From a virus: a DNA stretch of 64,000 nucleotides. The notes under the pieces are model-generated. The model was not told the origin of the DNA and did no database searches. It was given only the letters and a program-made list of their open reading frames with translations. The stretch's first letter is position 1. Each line of letters starts with the position of its first letter. Of the stretch, positions 40,634 through 51,008 are shown piece after piece. The DNA lies in IMG/VR virus record IMGVR_UViG_3300042731_005759, positions 112,088 through 176,087 of that record; one strand, 5' to 3'. The translations under genes and the position numbers were made by a program.

Positions 40634-43600
40634 ATGGGACAAACAGTAAAACTGCGTAGGAGTGCTGTAGCTGGAAAAAAACCCATTAATTCACAGTTAG
40701 AATTAGGTGAATTATCGGTAAACACTACAGACGGAAAACTATTTTTCGCTAAATCAGGATCAGTTGGACCCTCAGTCCAAGAAATTATAACAACGGACAC
40801 TGTAAACACAGGATCTATAGAAGTATCGGGTTCACTAAGTGTTACAGGAAGTATAACAGGAACACAATTTACAGGTAGTGGACTTGGTTTAACCGAAGTA
40901 CCCTTAGCACTTTCAGGATCTGACGCAGCAGATGTCTCAATTGACGGTACGTTTACAAGAATAAAATTCGATGAATCAACGGGTATAAAAATTAGTGGTA
41001 CAACAGGTGGAGATGCAACAGTATTCTTATCAGGAGTTGCATCCGATTCAAATACAACAGAAGGTAGAACCGCGAAACTTACAGTTACAGGTGCAACAAG
41101 TACTTGGACATTAACACACAATTTAAATGAAAGACACCCCGTTGTTGAAGTATTCGATTCAAACGACGAAATTATAATTCCACAAAAAATTGAAGCCACA
41201 AGTGATAATCAAATTGTGGTTACCTTCTCGACACCTCAAACAGGTACGGTTACTGCAACTGTTGGTGGTGGATTACCAACAATAGAAAGTGGTTACGGGG
41301 GTAGAATTTTATCTGTTGGAACCGATGGTGTTGCAACATGGAAAACGGGGGTATTAAGTGGTTCTGTAGACCTCACAACACTTACAACAACAAGTTCTTT
41401 TAATACTTATACATCATCTACCGATGATAGATTAGACAGTATCGAAACGACCTCAGGTTCTCATAGTGATAGACTTGATAGTTTAGAAACCACTTCAGGT
41501 TCACAAAATAATAGAATAGGTTCACTAGAAACAATAAGTTCTTCACATGATGGTAGACTTGATTCACTTGAAACAAAAACAGGTAGTTTAGATAGTGACA
41601 TCAGTACATTAGATGGAAGAGTTGATAGTTTAGAGACTAAAACAGGAAGTTTAGATGGTGACATCAGTACATTAGATGGGAGAGTAGATTCTCTTGAAAC
41701 AGAAAGTGGTTCTATTAGATCTGACTTTAACTCCTATACATCTTCTAATGATAGTACAAATACAACACAAAACAGTAGAATATCTTCTTTAGAAACCACT
41801 AGTGGTTCTAATATTAGTAGATTAGGTTCTCTTGAAACCGAAAGTGGGTCAATAAGAGGAGATTTCAATACTTACACATCTTCTAATGATAGTACAAACA
41901 CATCGCAAAATAACAGACTTAACTCACTTGAAACTAACAGTGGATCTCAAGCTACCGACATTGGTACTTTACAAAGTTTCCAAGATGACGTGGAGGCGGG
42001 ATTACAATTCACAGGTTCTAATGTCACAGTAAAAGGAAACTTATTAGTTAAAGGAACAGAAACTAAAGTAAATTCCACAACGGTTGATATCGGTGATAAT
42101 ATAGTCTCATTAAATGGAACAGGAGCAACCAACGCGGGTATAGAGGTCAGAGACACTGAATCACCAGGTGTATTGTCAGGTTCTTTAATATATGATACAG
42201 GTGATAACACTTGGAAGGCAGGTATCAAAGGAAGTGAAGAAAGAATATTAATTAATAGTGACCTTACAACATTAGATGGTAGGTTAGATAGTTTAGAAAC
42301 TACTAGTGGGTCACATGGAGATAGGATTGATAGTATTGAAACATCAACATCATCTTTAAACTCATTTACAAGCAGTATAAACACAACAATTAAAAATAAA
42401 TTAAACACTGATGGTGTAATAAGTGGTTCTGAACAAGTAGATCATGATGCAACTACAAATTACAGTGCGAACGAACATATTGACCACTCAACAATCACAA
42501 TAGGTAGTGGAAAAGGTTTAAGTGGTGGGGGAACTATTGTTACTAATAGGAGTTTAGAATTAAATACGGGATCAAACCATTTCTTGGACGGTGTAAAATC
42601 TAAACTAAATAGTGAGACAGTTGTAAGTGGATCTGAACAAATAGACATAACATCAACAACAAACTATAATTTAGTTGATGGTAGGTTGGACAGTATTGAA
42701 ACATTTACAGGAAGTATTGATAATACATATGCAACTGATACTGACGTAACTAATTTAAGAAACACTTTAAATACATATACTTCCTCTAATGACAGTACTA
42801 ACACAACACAAAATAGTAGAATAAGTTCATTAGAGACTACTTCAGGTTCACATGATGGTAGACTTGACTCACTTGAAACTAAGACGGGTTCACTAGAAAC
42901 CACTAATACCACACAAAATAGTCGTTTATCTTCACTTGAGACTAAAACAGGAAGTTTAGACTCTAAAAATAACACACAAGATAATAGACTTGATTCACTT
43001 GAAACAAAAACAGGTAGTTTAGATAGTGACATCAGCACATTAACAAATACTGATGAAGGTATGAGGGAAGACTTCAACACATATACTTCATCAAACAATA
43101 GTGTTAATACCACACAAGATAATCGACTAAATTCTTTAGAAACAAAAACAGGTAGTTTAGATTCTGATATATCCACATTAGATAGTAGGGTCGATAGTTT
43201 AGAAATTAAGACGGGTAGTTTAGATTCAGACATAACCACATTAGATGGAAGGTTAGATTCACTTGAAACGGAAAGTGGTAGTATTAGAACAGATTTTAAT
43301 TCTCACACATCGTCAATAAACGGTAGGGTTGATAGTGTGGAGAATAAAATAGACTCTCTCCAAACGGAAAGTGGTAGTATTAGAAGTGATTTTAATTCAT
43401 ATACTTCGTCAAATGATAGTACGAATACCACACAGAACAATAAAATATCCTCTTTAGAAACAACAAGTGGTTCACACAACTCACGTTTAACTAATTTAGA
43501 AACCTTCGAGACTAAAGTAGATAACGGATTAGAATTTACAGGTTCTAATGTGACCATTAAAGGTAATTTATTAGTAAAAGGTACCGAAACAAGAGTTAAT

Positions 43601-46600
43601 TCAACCACTGTAGACATAAATGATAATATAATATCACTTAATGGTAGTGGTGCGGCAAGTGCAGGTATAGAAGTACAGGATGTTACTTCTCCAGGTACAT
43701 TATCAGGTTCATTGATATGGGATGGAAGTAACAATTATTGGAAAGCGGGTACAAAAACAAACGAAGAAAAGATTTTAGTACAATCAGACTATACCACATT
43801 AGACGGAAGATTAGACTCCTTAGAAACTACGAGTGGATCTCACGAAGGTAGATTAGATTCGATTGAATCTCAAACAGGTAGTTACCTTACTTCATATAAT
43901 AATGAGTATACTACAGGTGCGACATTTAACACAAGTAATGGTCTTATTACATTTACAAGAAATGATGGTGATACCTTTACTGTAGATATTGATGGGAAAT
44001 ACGCGGAGTCAGGACATAACCATGACGATAGATATTATACGGAGACTGAAACAGGTAACTTCTTTGATGGTACTACAAGTATTAGTGGTTATAATAAAAC
44101 AAATTGGGATAACGCATATGGATGGGGAGATCACTCTACTGTAGGTTATATAACAGGATTTACTGATACAAATATCCACACTACGGGAGCGACATTTGGT
44201 ACCTCTGATGGTATCATAACATTCACAAATAATCAAGGTGACACATATACTGTTGATATTGATGGTAGATTCTCATTATCAAATCATAACCACGATGATA
44301 GATACTACTTAGAAACAGAAATAGATAATTTCTTTGATGGTACTACAAGTATTAGTGGTTATAATAAAACAAATTGGGATAACGCATATGGATGGGGTGA
44401 CCACAGTACAGCAGGTTACTTAACTTCATATAATAATGAATACACGACGGGAGCAACTTTTAATACAGGTAACGGTATAATTACTTTCACTCGTAATGAT
44501 GGTGATACCTTTAGTGTGGATCTTGATGGTAAATATTTCGAGATTAGTGGAGGTACATTGTCGGGTAATATTACTATACAACAATCAAATCCAACAATTA
44601 CACTTGATGAAACTGATGTCACCGCAAGATGGAGATTAAGGACTTCAGGTGGTAGTACAAGATTCCAATACGCATCTGATGCGAGTACATATAGTGACTT
44701 TTTAACTTTAGGTGCGACATCTAATACTATAGAAAATAACACAACCTTTAATGGTACTGTTACTGCATCTTCTTTAATTAAAAGTGGTGGGACATCATCA
44801 CAATTCCTAAAAGCAGATGGTAGTGTGGATTCGAATACGTATCTTACGTCTCACCCTAACATATCCGCAGCATCCTCATCTAATAATTCAGGTAGAACAT
44901 ATATCCAAGATCTTTTATTGGATGGTAATGGACATGTCACGGGAATTACAACCGCAACTGAAACAGTCACAAATACGGATACCAACTATTTTACTACAGG
45001 TGCAACATTTAATACAAGTAATGGTATTATAACTTTTACAGATAACCAAGGAGACACATATACTGTAGATATAGATGGTAGATTCTTAACGAGTTATACT
45101 GAAACCGATCCTGTTTTCACCGCACACGCGGCATATGGTATAACCTCAACTAAAATATCAAATTGGGATACCGCATATGGATGGGGTGATCATAGTACGG
45201 CAGGTTATTTAACTTCTCACCCATCAATATCTGCAGCATCCTCATCTAATAATGGTGGTAGAACATATATCCAAGATATACTTCTTGATGGAAATGGTCA
45301 CGTTACGGGTATAACTACAGCAACGGAAACGGTAACTAACACAGACACAAACTACTACGTTGATGGATTAAGTTTTGATACGGCTACAGGAGTATTAACC
45401 GCTAGTGTCAACGGTGCAACAAACCAAACCGTAGATCTTGATGGTAGATATTCACTAAGTTCTCATAATCATGATAGTGATTATGTGAATGTGTCGGGAG
45501 ATACTATGACAGGAAAACTTACTGTTAATTCAGGTGGTGCATTAATACAAAATTCGGGGAGTTCTCAAAGTACAGTATTAACTATTGAACAAACTGCGGA
45601 TGTTGGATCGACAAGTGATTTATTAATTAAAACAGCATATGATAGAGATGTTGGTATTAGGTTAGAAACATTAGGTGGATCACACAACATATGGCAAGAT
45701 TCTAATGGTGATGATGCATTAATAATAAGTGCGGGTGGATATAATAGAACTAATGATGCAACTGCGGTCTTTAAACAAGATCATAGTGTCCAATTACCAA
45801 ATGGTAGTTTGACTGCAACATCAATTATTAAAAGTGGTGGAACATCATCACAATTCCTAAAGGCGGATGGTAGTGTAGATTCAAACACATACTTAACATC
45901 TCACCCATCAATATCTGCAGCATCCTCATCTAATAATAGTGGTAGGACGTATATTCAAGATATATTAGTTGATGGGAATGGTCACGTTACAGGTATAACT
46001 ACAGCGACTGAGACAGTTACCAACACAGATGAATACACGACAGGTGTTACATGGAATGGTACGACTGCGGTATTGACCTTTACAAGAAATGACGGTGACA
46101 CGTATAGTGTTACCATGTTAGAGACACTAAGTGACGTTACGGTTACGGGTGGTACATATACTAGTGGAACACAAACATTAACATTAACCAAATCTGATGG
46201 AAATACTGTTTCGGTAACTGGTTTTGCGGTAGATACCGATGTGAATTGGTATACTACAGGTGCAACATTTAACACTGGTAATGGTGTTATCACAGGTACT
46301 CACCAAGGAGGTACGTGGACCGTCGACATCGATGGTAGATATTCTCTAACTAGTCACAACCACGACAGTGATTATTTAGCGTTATCAGGTGGAACACTGA
46401 CAGGAGGATTAAATGGTACCACAGGTACATTCTCAGGTAAAGGTACATTTGACAATTTAGAACTTACAAGTGGTGCAAGACACCTCACAATTACACAAAG
46501 TTCTGACGATTGGTTCATATATAATGACCAACAAGATAACGGTATTGTAATCTACAATGGTACAGGTGGTGTTGAAATTCATTACAGTGGATCATCAATT

Positions 46601-49045
46601 GCAGATTTTGATAGTACAGGTATAACACTTAGAGATAATGTAACGATGGCAGGTTCATCGACTATCGACATGGGAACTAATACCATTACCGATACCAAAG
46701 TTGGTCAATGGGATACTGCATATGGTTGGGGGGACCATTCACAAGAAGGGTATTTAACAACTTATAATGATGAATATACCACAGGTGCGACATTTAGTAC
46801 ATCAACGGGAGTCATAACCTTTACAAGAAACGATGGTGATACGTTCACAGTTGATATTGACGGTAGATTCTTAACAAGTTACACAGAAACTGATACATTA
46901 GCGAATGTTACATCGAGAGGTGCAACTACCACTGATAATATTACAACAGGTCATCACACTATTAAATCAGGAAATACCAACAAACAAAGTAGGCATCTCT
47001 TGTATATTGGTGGTGACGGATTAGCATCAGCAGACGCATCTATATATCTTGGTAATGACGGTAATGGTGGTGGATATGGTTGGGAATTATTCTATGAGGG
47101 TTCTGGTAGTGGTAATGCAAATGCATTTATACTGAGAGCCGAAAATTTAGGTACATCTGTCGATACAATGAAGGTACTACAAGATGGTACTGTCACTTTT
47201 GTAAATAATATAACCACATCAGGTACAATAACCGCTTCGGGAGGTAATTCAGGTAATTGGAACACTGCTTATGGATGGGGAGATCACTCAACAGCGGGTT
47301 ATCTAACTTCCTTTAGTGAATCAGATACTTTAGATAGTGTTGTAAGTAGAGGATCATCAACATCAAGTACAGTTTCTGTTGGTAGACTGAATATTGGCTC
47401 TACTGCTGATTCGGATTTCTTAACAGGTAATTCAGAATTATCGGCTAACGGTTATATCATGACTAAGGCGATCGTCAATACAAGTGAGACAGGTACAGGT
47501 CCAGCAGCGATCGTATTTGGTAATGGTTCTACATACGGATCTGATCAAATATCTTTTGTTACTGTGGGTAACACTCGAATGTATATTGATAATAATGGTG
47601 TTGATGTCTCAGTACAATTAAATATGTCCGCTGATATCGACATGGGAACTAATACCATCACTGATACAAAAGTTGGTCAATGGGACACTGCATATGGATG
47701 GGGTGACCATAGTACGGCAGGTTATATAAGTTCTTATGTTAATGATATTGATTACATAGATTCGGCAACATTTAACACAGGTACAGGTGTAATAACAGGT
47801 ACTGGTGTAGGTAACGCAGGATTCACGGTCGATATTGATGGTAGATACCTATTAGATTCAACAGATACATTTACTGGGGCACTTACCATTAATGGGGACA
47901 TCAGAGGTAACGGACAACAACTCGTATTAAACGCAGGTGAATCTTACAGTTACGCCACAGGACAGACAAATGAATACGTCTACGTCAATGCGGAACAAGG
48001 TCTTGAGGTTAACTCTGAAACAGGTAACTGGTCAGGAGGATGGGCGGCAAGAAAGACGGCTCTCCTAAGAGGGGATCTACTAAGAATAGATGGTGAAGAC
48101 CTAACCAAAACAAACATCCAAAACTTTAAAACCGCATACGGTTGGGGAAATCACGCTAGTGGTGGTTATCTGACCTCTTCTTCACAACTTAATGCAAGTA
48201 ACATGACCACAGGTACTTTACCTGATGTTATGTCAAACACCACAAGATATAATATTGGTTATATCGATGGAGTTAGTCAAGATTCAAGAGACAAGATTAG
48301 AGTTTGGGAAAGTGCTTCATATACCATCGGTATGAAATCAGGATATGACTACGGACACTTAGGTTCAGGAGAATATGCGATGTCATTCCAAATGAACGAC
48401 AACCCAGGAAGAGGTTGGTGGTGGGGTCACGACAGTCACACAGACGATCAAGGAGCGATGGCACTTACCACAGATGGTGAATTAGTATTAGCAAAATCAC
48501 TTTCTATTGGTCAGGGTGAGTCAGTAACCGCACCAAGTGATACACCATTATATGTTGAAGGTACAACATCGGGATCAACAGTATTTGATGTCCAAGGTAC
48601 ACAAGGACAACTATTCTCGATTACAGATGATTTAACGGGTGATTTATTCGAGGTATCTGACATATCAGGTATTCCAATCTTAACAGTTAATGCGTCGGGT
48701 ACGGTCACTGTGGATGAAACATTACATGTAACTGGTGATGTAATTGCGTATTATTCTTCGGATGAAAAATTAAAAGATAATGTCAAACCAATTGAAAATC
48801 CATTAGATAAAATAAAGATGATCGGTGGTTATGAGTTTGATTGGAATGGTTTAAGTAAAAATGAGGGTCATGACGTGGGGGTTATTGCACAGGAGATAGA
48901 AAAAGTTTTACCTGAAGTAGTAACTACTCGTTCGAATGGTTATAAAGCGGTTAAGTATGAAAAACTTACAGCATTACTAATTCAGGCCAATAAAGAACTT
49001 TTAGAAAAGGTCGAAAAATTAGAGAAAAAAATCAATGATAAGTAA
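40634..49045 (+). CDS. Giant tail fibre protein with C-terminal S74 intramolecular chaperone
   Basis: The 2803-residue protein starts GQTVKLRRSAVAGKKP, a tail-fibre N-terminal type. The shared module occurs twice (about residues 465-535 and 975-1045). Between and around these are coiled-coil repeats of the LDSLETKTGSLDSDISTL kind. About seven copies of WDTAYGWGDHSTAGYLTS-type units follow in the second half. The last about 100 residues are a peptidase S74 domain: SSDEKLKDNVKPI with the Ser-Lys dyad, GHDVGVIAQEIEKVLPEVV and YKAVKYEKLTALLIQA. S74 domains trimerise the fibre and then cut themselves off before the Ser. It is probably the distal or long tail fibre. Confidence 0.85.
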   Translation: MGQTVKLRRSAVAGKKPINSQLELGELSVNTTDGKLFFAKSGSVGPSVQEIITTDTVNTGSIEVSGSLSVTGSITGTQFTGSGLGLTEVPLALSGSDAADVSIDGTFTRIKFDESTGIKISGTTGGDATVFLSGVASDSNTTEGRTAKLTVTGATSTWTLTHNLNERHPVVEVFDSNDEIIIPQKIEATSDNQIVVTFSTPQTGTVTATVGGGLPTIESGYGGRILSVGTDGVATWKTGVLSGSVDLTTLTTTSSFNTYTSSTDDRLDSIETTSGSHSDRLDSLETTSGSQNNRIGSLETISSSHDGRLDSLETKTGSLDSDISTLDGRVDSLETKTGSLDGDISTLDGRVDSLETESGSIRSDFNSYTSSNDSTNTTQNSRISSLETTSGSNISRLGSLETESGSIRGDFNTYTSSNDSTNTSQNNRLNSLETNSGSQATDIGTLQSFQDDVEAGLQFTGSNVTVKGNLLVKGTETKVNSTTVDIGDNIVSLNGTGATNAGIEVRDTESPGVLSGSLIYDTGDNTWKAGIKGSEERILINSDLTTLDGRLDSLETTSGSHGDRIDSIETSTSSLNSFTSSINTTIKNKLNTDGVISGSEQVDHDATTNYSANEHIDHSTITIGSGKGLSGGGTIVTNRSLELNTGSNHFLDGVKSKLNSETVVSGSEQIDITSTTNYNLVDGRLDSIETFTGSIDNTYATDTDVTNLRNTLNTYTSSNDSTNTTQNSRISSLETTSGSHDGRLDSLETKTGSLETTNTTQNSRLSSLETKTGSLDSKNNTQDNRLDSLETKTGSLDSDISTLTNTDEGMREDFNTYTSSNNSVNTTQDNRLNSLETKTGSLDSDISTLDSRVDSLEIKTGSLDSDITTLDGRLDSLETESGSIRTDFNSHTSSINGRVDSVENKIDSLQTESGSIRSDFNSYTSSNDSTNTTQNNKISSLETTSGSHNSRLTNLETFETKVDNGLEFTGSNVTIKGNLLVKGTETRVNSTTVDINDNIISLNGSGAASAGIEVQDVTSPGTLSGSLIWDGSNNYWKAGTKTNEEKILVQSDYTTLDGRLDSLETTSGSHEGRLDSIESQTGSYLTSYNNEYTTGATFNTSNGLITFTRNDGDTFTVDIDGKYAESGHNHDDRYYTETETGNFFDGTTSISGYNKTNWDNAYGWGDHSTVGYITGFTDTNIHTTGATFGTSDGIITFTNNQGDTYTVDIDGRFSLSNHNHDDRYYLETEIDNFFDGTTSISGYNKTNWDNAYGWGDHSTAGYLTSYNNEYTTGATFNTGNGIITFTRNDGDTFSVDLDGKYFEISGGTLSGNITIQQSNPTITLDETDVTARWRLRTSGGSTRFQYASDASTYSDFLTLGATSNTIENNTTFNGTVTASSLIKSGGTSSQFLKADGSVDSNTYLTSHPNISAASSSNNSGRTYIQDLLLDGNGHVTGITTATETVTNTDTNYFTTGATFNTSNGIITFTDNQGDTYTVDIDGRFLTSYTETDPVFTAHAAYGITSTKISNWDTAYGWGDHSTAGYLTSHPSISAASSSNNGGRTYIQDILLDGNGHVTGITTATETVTNTDTNYYVDGLSFDTATGVLTASVNGATNQTVDLDGRYSLSSHNHDSDYVNVSGDTMTGKLTVNSGGALIQNSGSSQSTVLTIEQTADVGSTSDLLIKTAYDRDVGIRLETLGGSHNIWQDSNGDDALIISAGGYNRTNDATAVFKQDHSVQLPNGSLTATSIIKSGGTSSQFLKADGSVDSNTYLTSHPSISAASSSNNSGRTYIQDILVDGNGHVTGITTATETVTNTDEYTTGVTWNGTTAVLTFTRNDGDTYSVTMLETLSDVTVTGGTYTSGTQTLTLTKSDGNTVSVTGFAVDTDVNWYTTGATFNTGNGVITGTHQGGTWTVDIDGRYSLTSHNHDSDYLALSGGTLTGGLNGTTGTFSGKGTFDNLELTSGARHLTITQSSDDWFIYNDQQDNGIVIYNGTGGVEIHYSGSSIADFDSTGITLRDNVTMAGSSTIDMGTNTITDTKVGQWDTAYGWGDHSQEGYLTTYNDEYTTGATFSTSTGVITFTRNDGDTFTVDIDGRFLTSYTETDTLANVTSRGATTTDNITTGHHTIKSGNTNKQSRHLLYIGGDGLASADASIYLGNDGNGGGYGWELFYEGSGSGNANAFILRAENLGTSVDTMKVLQDGTVTFVNNITTSGTITASGGNSGNWNTAYGWGDHSTAGYLTSFSESDTLDSVVSRGSSTSSTVSVGRLNIGSTADSDFLTGNSELSANGYIMTKAIVNTSETGTGPAAIVFGNGSTYGSDQISFVTVGNTRMYIDNNGVDVSVQLNMSADIDMGTNTITDTKVGQWDTAYGWGDHSTAGYISSYVNDIDYIDSATFNTGTGVITGTGVGNAGFTVDIDGRYLLDSTDTFTGALTINGDIRGNGQQLVLNAGESYSYATGQTNEYVYVNAEQGLEVNSETGNWSGGWAARKTALLRGDLLRIDGEDLTKTNIQNFKTAYGWGNHASGGYLTSSSQLNASNMTTGTLPDVMSNTTRYNIGYIDGVSQDSRDKIRVWESASYTIGMKSGYDYGHLGSGEYAMSFQMNDNPGRGWWWGHDSHTDDQGAMALTTDGELVLAKSLSIGQGESVTAPSDTPLYVEGTTSGSTVFDVQGTQGQLFSITDDLTGDLFEVSDISGIPILTVNASGTVTVDETLHVTGDVIAYYSSDEKLKDNVKPIENPLDKIKMIGGYEFDWNGLSKNEGHDVGVIAQEIEKVLPEVVTTRSNGYKAVKYEKLTALLIQANKELLEKVEKLEKKINDK
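44061..44397 (+). repeat. 67-base perfect direct repeat inside the giant fibre gene
   Basis: The 67 bases 44061-44127 recur at 44331-44397, 270 bases apart, encoding FFDGTTSISGYNKTNWDNAYGW in both copies (shown here by endpoints only in frame). Longer imperfect copies of other segments recur at about 44785-44910, 45210-45280 and 45830-45955. The low divergence points to recent duplication or gene conversion within the fibre. Confidence 0.75.
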
Positions 49046-49746
49046 TGTCGTTCAAAAGAGGACCCAAAATAGTAAGAGAGAATCTACAGATCTTATTAGA
49101 TGCTAACTCTGATAGATCATGGCCAGGTAGTGGAACGACTTGGTACGATATTTCAGGTAATGGAAATAATTTTACATTCAACGGGACACCATATTTTGTT
49201 TCAGGATTTCCAACAACTTATTGGGGAACATCGGGAAGAGTCGCAACTGGTCCCGCATCAAATAGTGTTGGTATAGATAATACCTCAGGGTATAGTATCA
49301 TGTGGTGTTTTAAAACACCCACAGGAAGTTCTAACGGTGCTTTTAAATTTTTTGGTTCAGGAACTTATTCGAGAGCAATATTTGTACACCCTGGTTGGAG
49401 TAATGATACACTTTATTTTGATCAAGGTGGATGTTGTAATGCAGATACAAGAACCCAATATACAAATTCAAATATAGTTGGTGGAAGTGATTGGAGTTTT
49501 GCCGCAGTAACATGCAATACTAATAGAACCTCAAGATCAATTTATTATAATGGTAGTGTTGCAACAACTAACACAACAACAGCATTGAATATAAATTTAA
49601 ATAGTACCGCTATACAATTAAATCCAAGTGATGAGGGTTATAATTGGGCGGGATACTTAGTAAATTTCATGGTATACAATAGAGAGTTGAGTACTGATGA
49701 GTTAGATCAGAACTATAATGCGTTTAAACATAGATTTGGTATATAA
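49045..49746 (+). CDS. LamG/concanavalin-like adhesin
   Basis: The 233-residue protein begins SFKRGPKIVRENLQILLDAN, then GTTWYDISGNGNNFTFNG, the typical opening of a LamG-type lectin domain. It ends GYLVNFMVYNRELSTDELDQ and NYNAFKHRFG, the standard LamG close. Its ATG shares one base with the giant fibre stop. LamG domains bind glycans or proteins, and several phages place such domains at fibre tips. The next gene is a larger relative, so the two probably form alternative or combined receptor-binding tips. Confidence 0.75.
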   Translation: MSFKRGPKIVRENLQILLDANSDRSWPGSGTTWYDISGNGNNFTFNGTPYFVSGFPTTYWGTSGRVATGPASNSVGIDNTSGYSIMWCFKTPTGSSNGAFKFFGSGTYSRAIFVHPGWSNDTLYFDQGGCCNADTRTQYTNSNIVGGSDWSFAAVTCNTNRTSRSIYYNGSVATTNTTTALNINLNSTAIQLNPSDEGYNWAGYLVNFMVYNRELSTDELDQNYNAFKHRFGI

Positions 49747-51008
49747 TGTATTCAGGACCCAAAATAGTAAAAGGAGGATTAGTATTCGGATATGATAACG
49801 GTAAAGCACCTAATTCATCTGAAGAGTCAAATAATTCTTATGGATTAAAGTCAAGAAGATTTTTCAAAGGTGAGTCGACATCGAATCTAATTAATGGTGG
49901 TACTGATAGAGCGGATGGAATAAGTGCACCAATACAATCAGGAAATCATGCGGGGTGTAATGGAACAGTAACTAATGATTATTATTTCAGTGCAACTAGA
50001 CCTCACACACTTAGATGTTATTCATCGAATAATACGGGTTACTTCATGTTATTACAAGAACCTAATGTTACTCTCAACTCAGGAACATACTACACATATT
50101 CTTTCGATTATAAAGTAATAAAGGGAGCACCAAATGTTTTTAATGGTAGTGTGACTGTTTATGGTAATGGATATAAAGTTCCTGATGGTGGAAGTAAAGC
50201 GTCTAATGTCACCGTTCACAATAAAAATATTGGTCGAGGTTGGAAAAGATATAGTTTAACTTATACACCAACTTACACAGGGGTAAACAGATACAGATTG
50301 AATCTCAATACTGGAGGACAACTAGGTATTGGTAATCGTGATTTTGAAGTACTTTTTGATAACTTTCAAATCACACAATCTAATCGTCCAGTGCCCTATG
50401 TCAATGGTGGTATTATAAGATCACATTTCAGTGCCTTGACCGATTTAAAAAGAAATAAATCTATTGGAACAAATAATGTTACATGGGGTTCTAACGGGTT
50501 ATTTACATTTGATGGTACTAATGATTATATGGCAATAGATGATGTTTGTGATGATGTTGCGGGTGGGGATTTTACACTTGAAGCCATTATTAAATGTAGT
50601 GGACTTGATCATAAGTCAGTCATGTCGTTCAACCAAAGTAATGGTAATAATAGGGCACTTTTTATGGTAAGAACAAATGGTATGGGGATTTATGACAATA
50701 GTGCATGGCATATCGGAACAAAAAATGTTAATGACAACGCGTATCACCATGTTGTTTTAACATATGACAAATCGAGTGCGGCCTGTAAAATATATACGGA
50801 CACCGTTCTTAATTTAAACTCAACAATAGCAACAATTAATATTGATGCCGCAGATAAATTTAGTGTGGGAATGGAATGGGACGGAGGTAGCCCGTCTGAC
50901 TTTTTTAATGGAGAAATACCAGTTGTTAAAGTATATAATAAAGTTTTGGAATCTTTAGAGGTAAAGAGAAATTTCAAGGCATATAAAAGAAGATTTAATA
51001 TAACATGA
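49746..51008 (+). CDS. LamG-type adhesin, larger relative
   Basis: The 420-residue protein shares the opening with the preceding gene (YSGPKIVKGGLVFGYDNGK) but inserts a carbohydrate-binding-like beta domain (about residues 40-215) before a LamG domain (LFTFDGTNDYMAIDDV to IPVVKVYNKVLESLEVKRNF). The end AYKRRFNIT parallels KHRFGI in the preceding protein. It is likely a fibre-tip or accessory adhesin. The start overlaps the previous stop by one base. Confidence 0.75.
   Translation: MYSGPKIVKGGLVFGYDNGKAPNSSEESNNSYGLKSRRFFKGESTSNLINGGTDRADGISAPIQSGNHAGCNGTVTNDYYFSATRPHTLRCYSSNNTGYFMLLQEPNVTLNSGTYYTYSFDYKVIKGAPNVFNGSVTVYGNGYKVPDGGSKASNVTVHNKNIGRGWKRYSLTYTPTYTGVNRYRLNLNTGGQLGIGNRDFEVLFDNFQITQSNRPVPYVNGGIIRSHFSALTDLKRNKSIGTNNVTWGSNGLFTFDGTNDYMAIDDVCDDVAGGDFTLEAIIKCSGLDHKSVMSFNQSNGNNRALFMVRTNGMGIYDNSAWHIGTKNVNDNAYHHVVLTYDKSSAACKIYTDTVLNLNSTIATINIDAADKFSVGMEWDGGSPSDFFNGEIPVVKVYNKVLESLEVKRNFKAYKRRFNIT

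Noticed and set aside
40618-43734. Long minus-strand open frames opposite the fibre genes (also at 39315-39950 and 34126-35079)
   Set aside because: They mirror the repetitive plus-strand codons, have no promoter or homology look, and their composition is that of antisense shadows.
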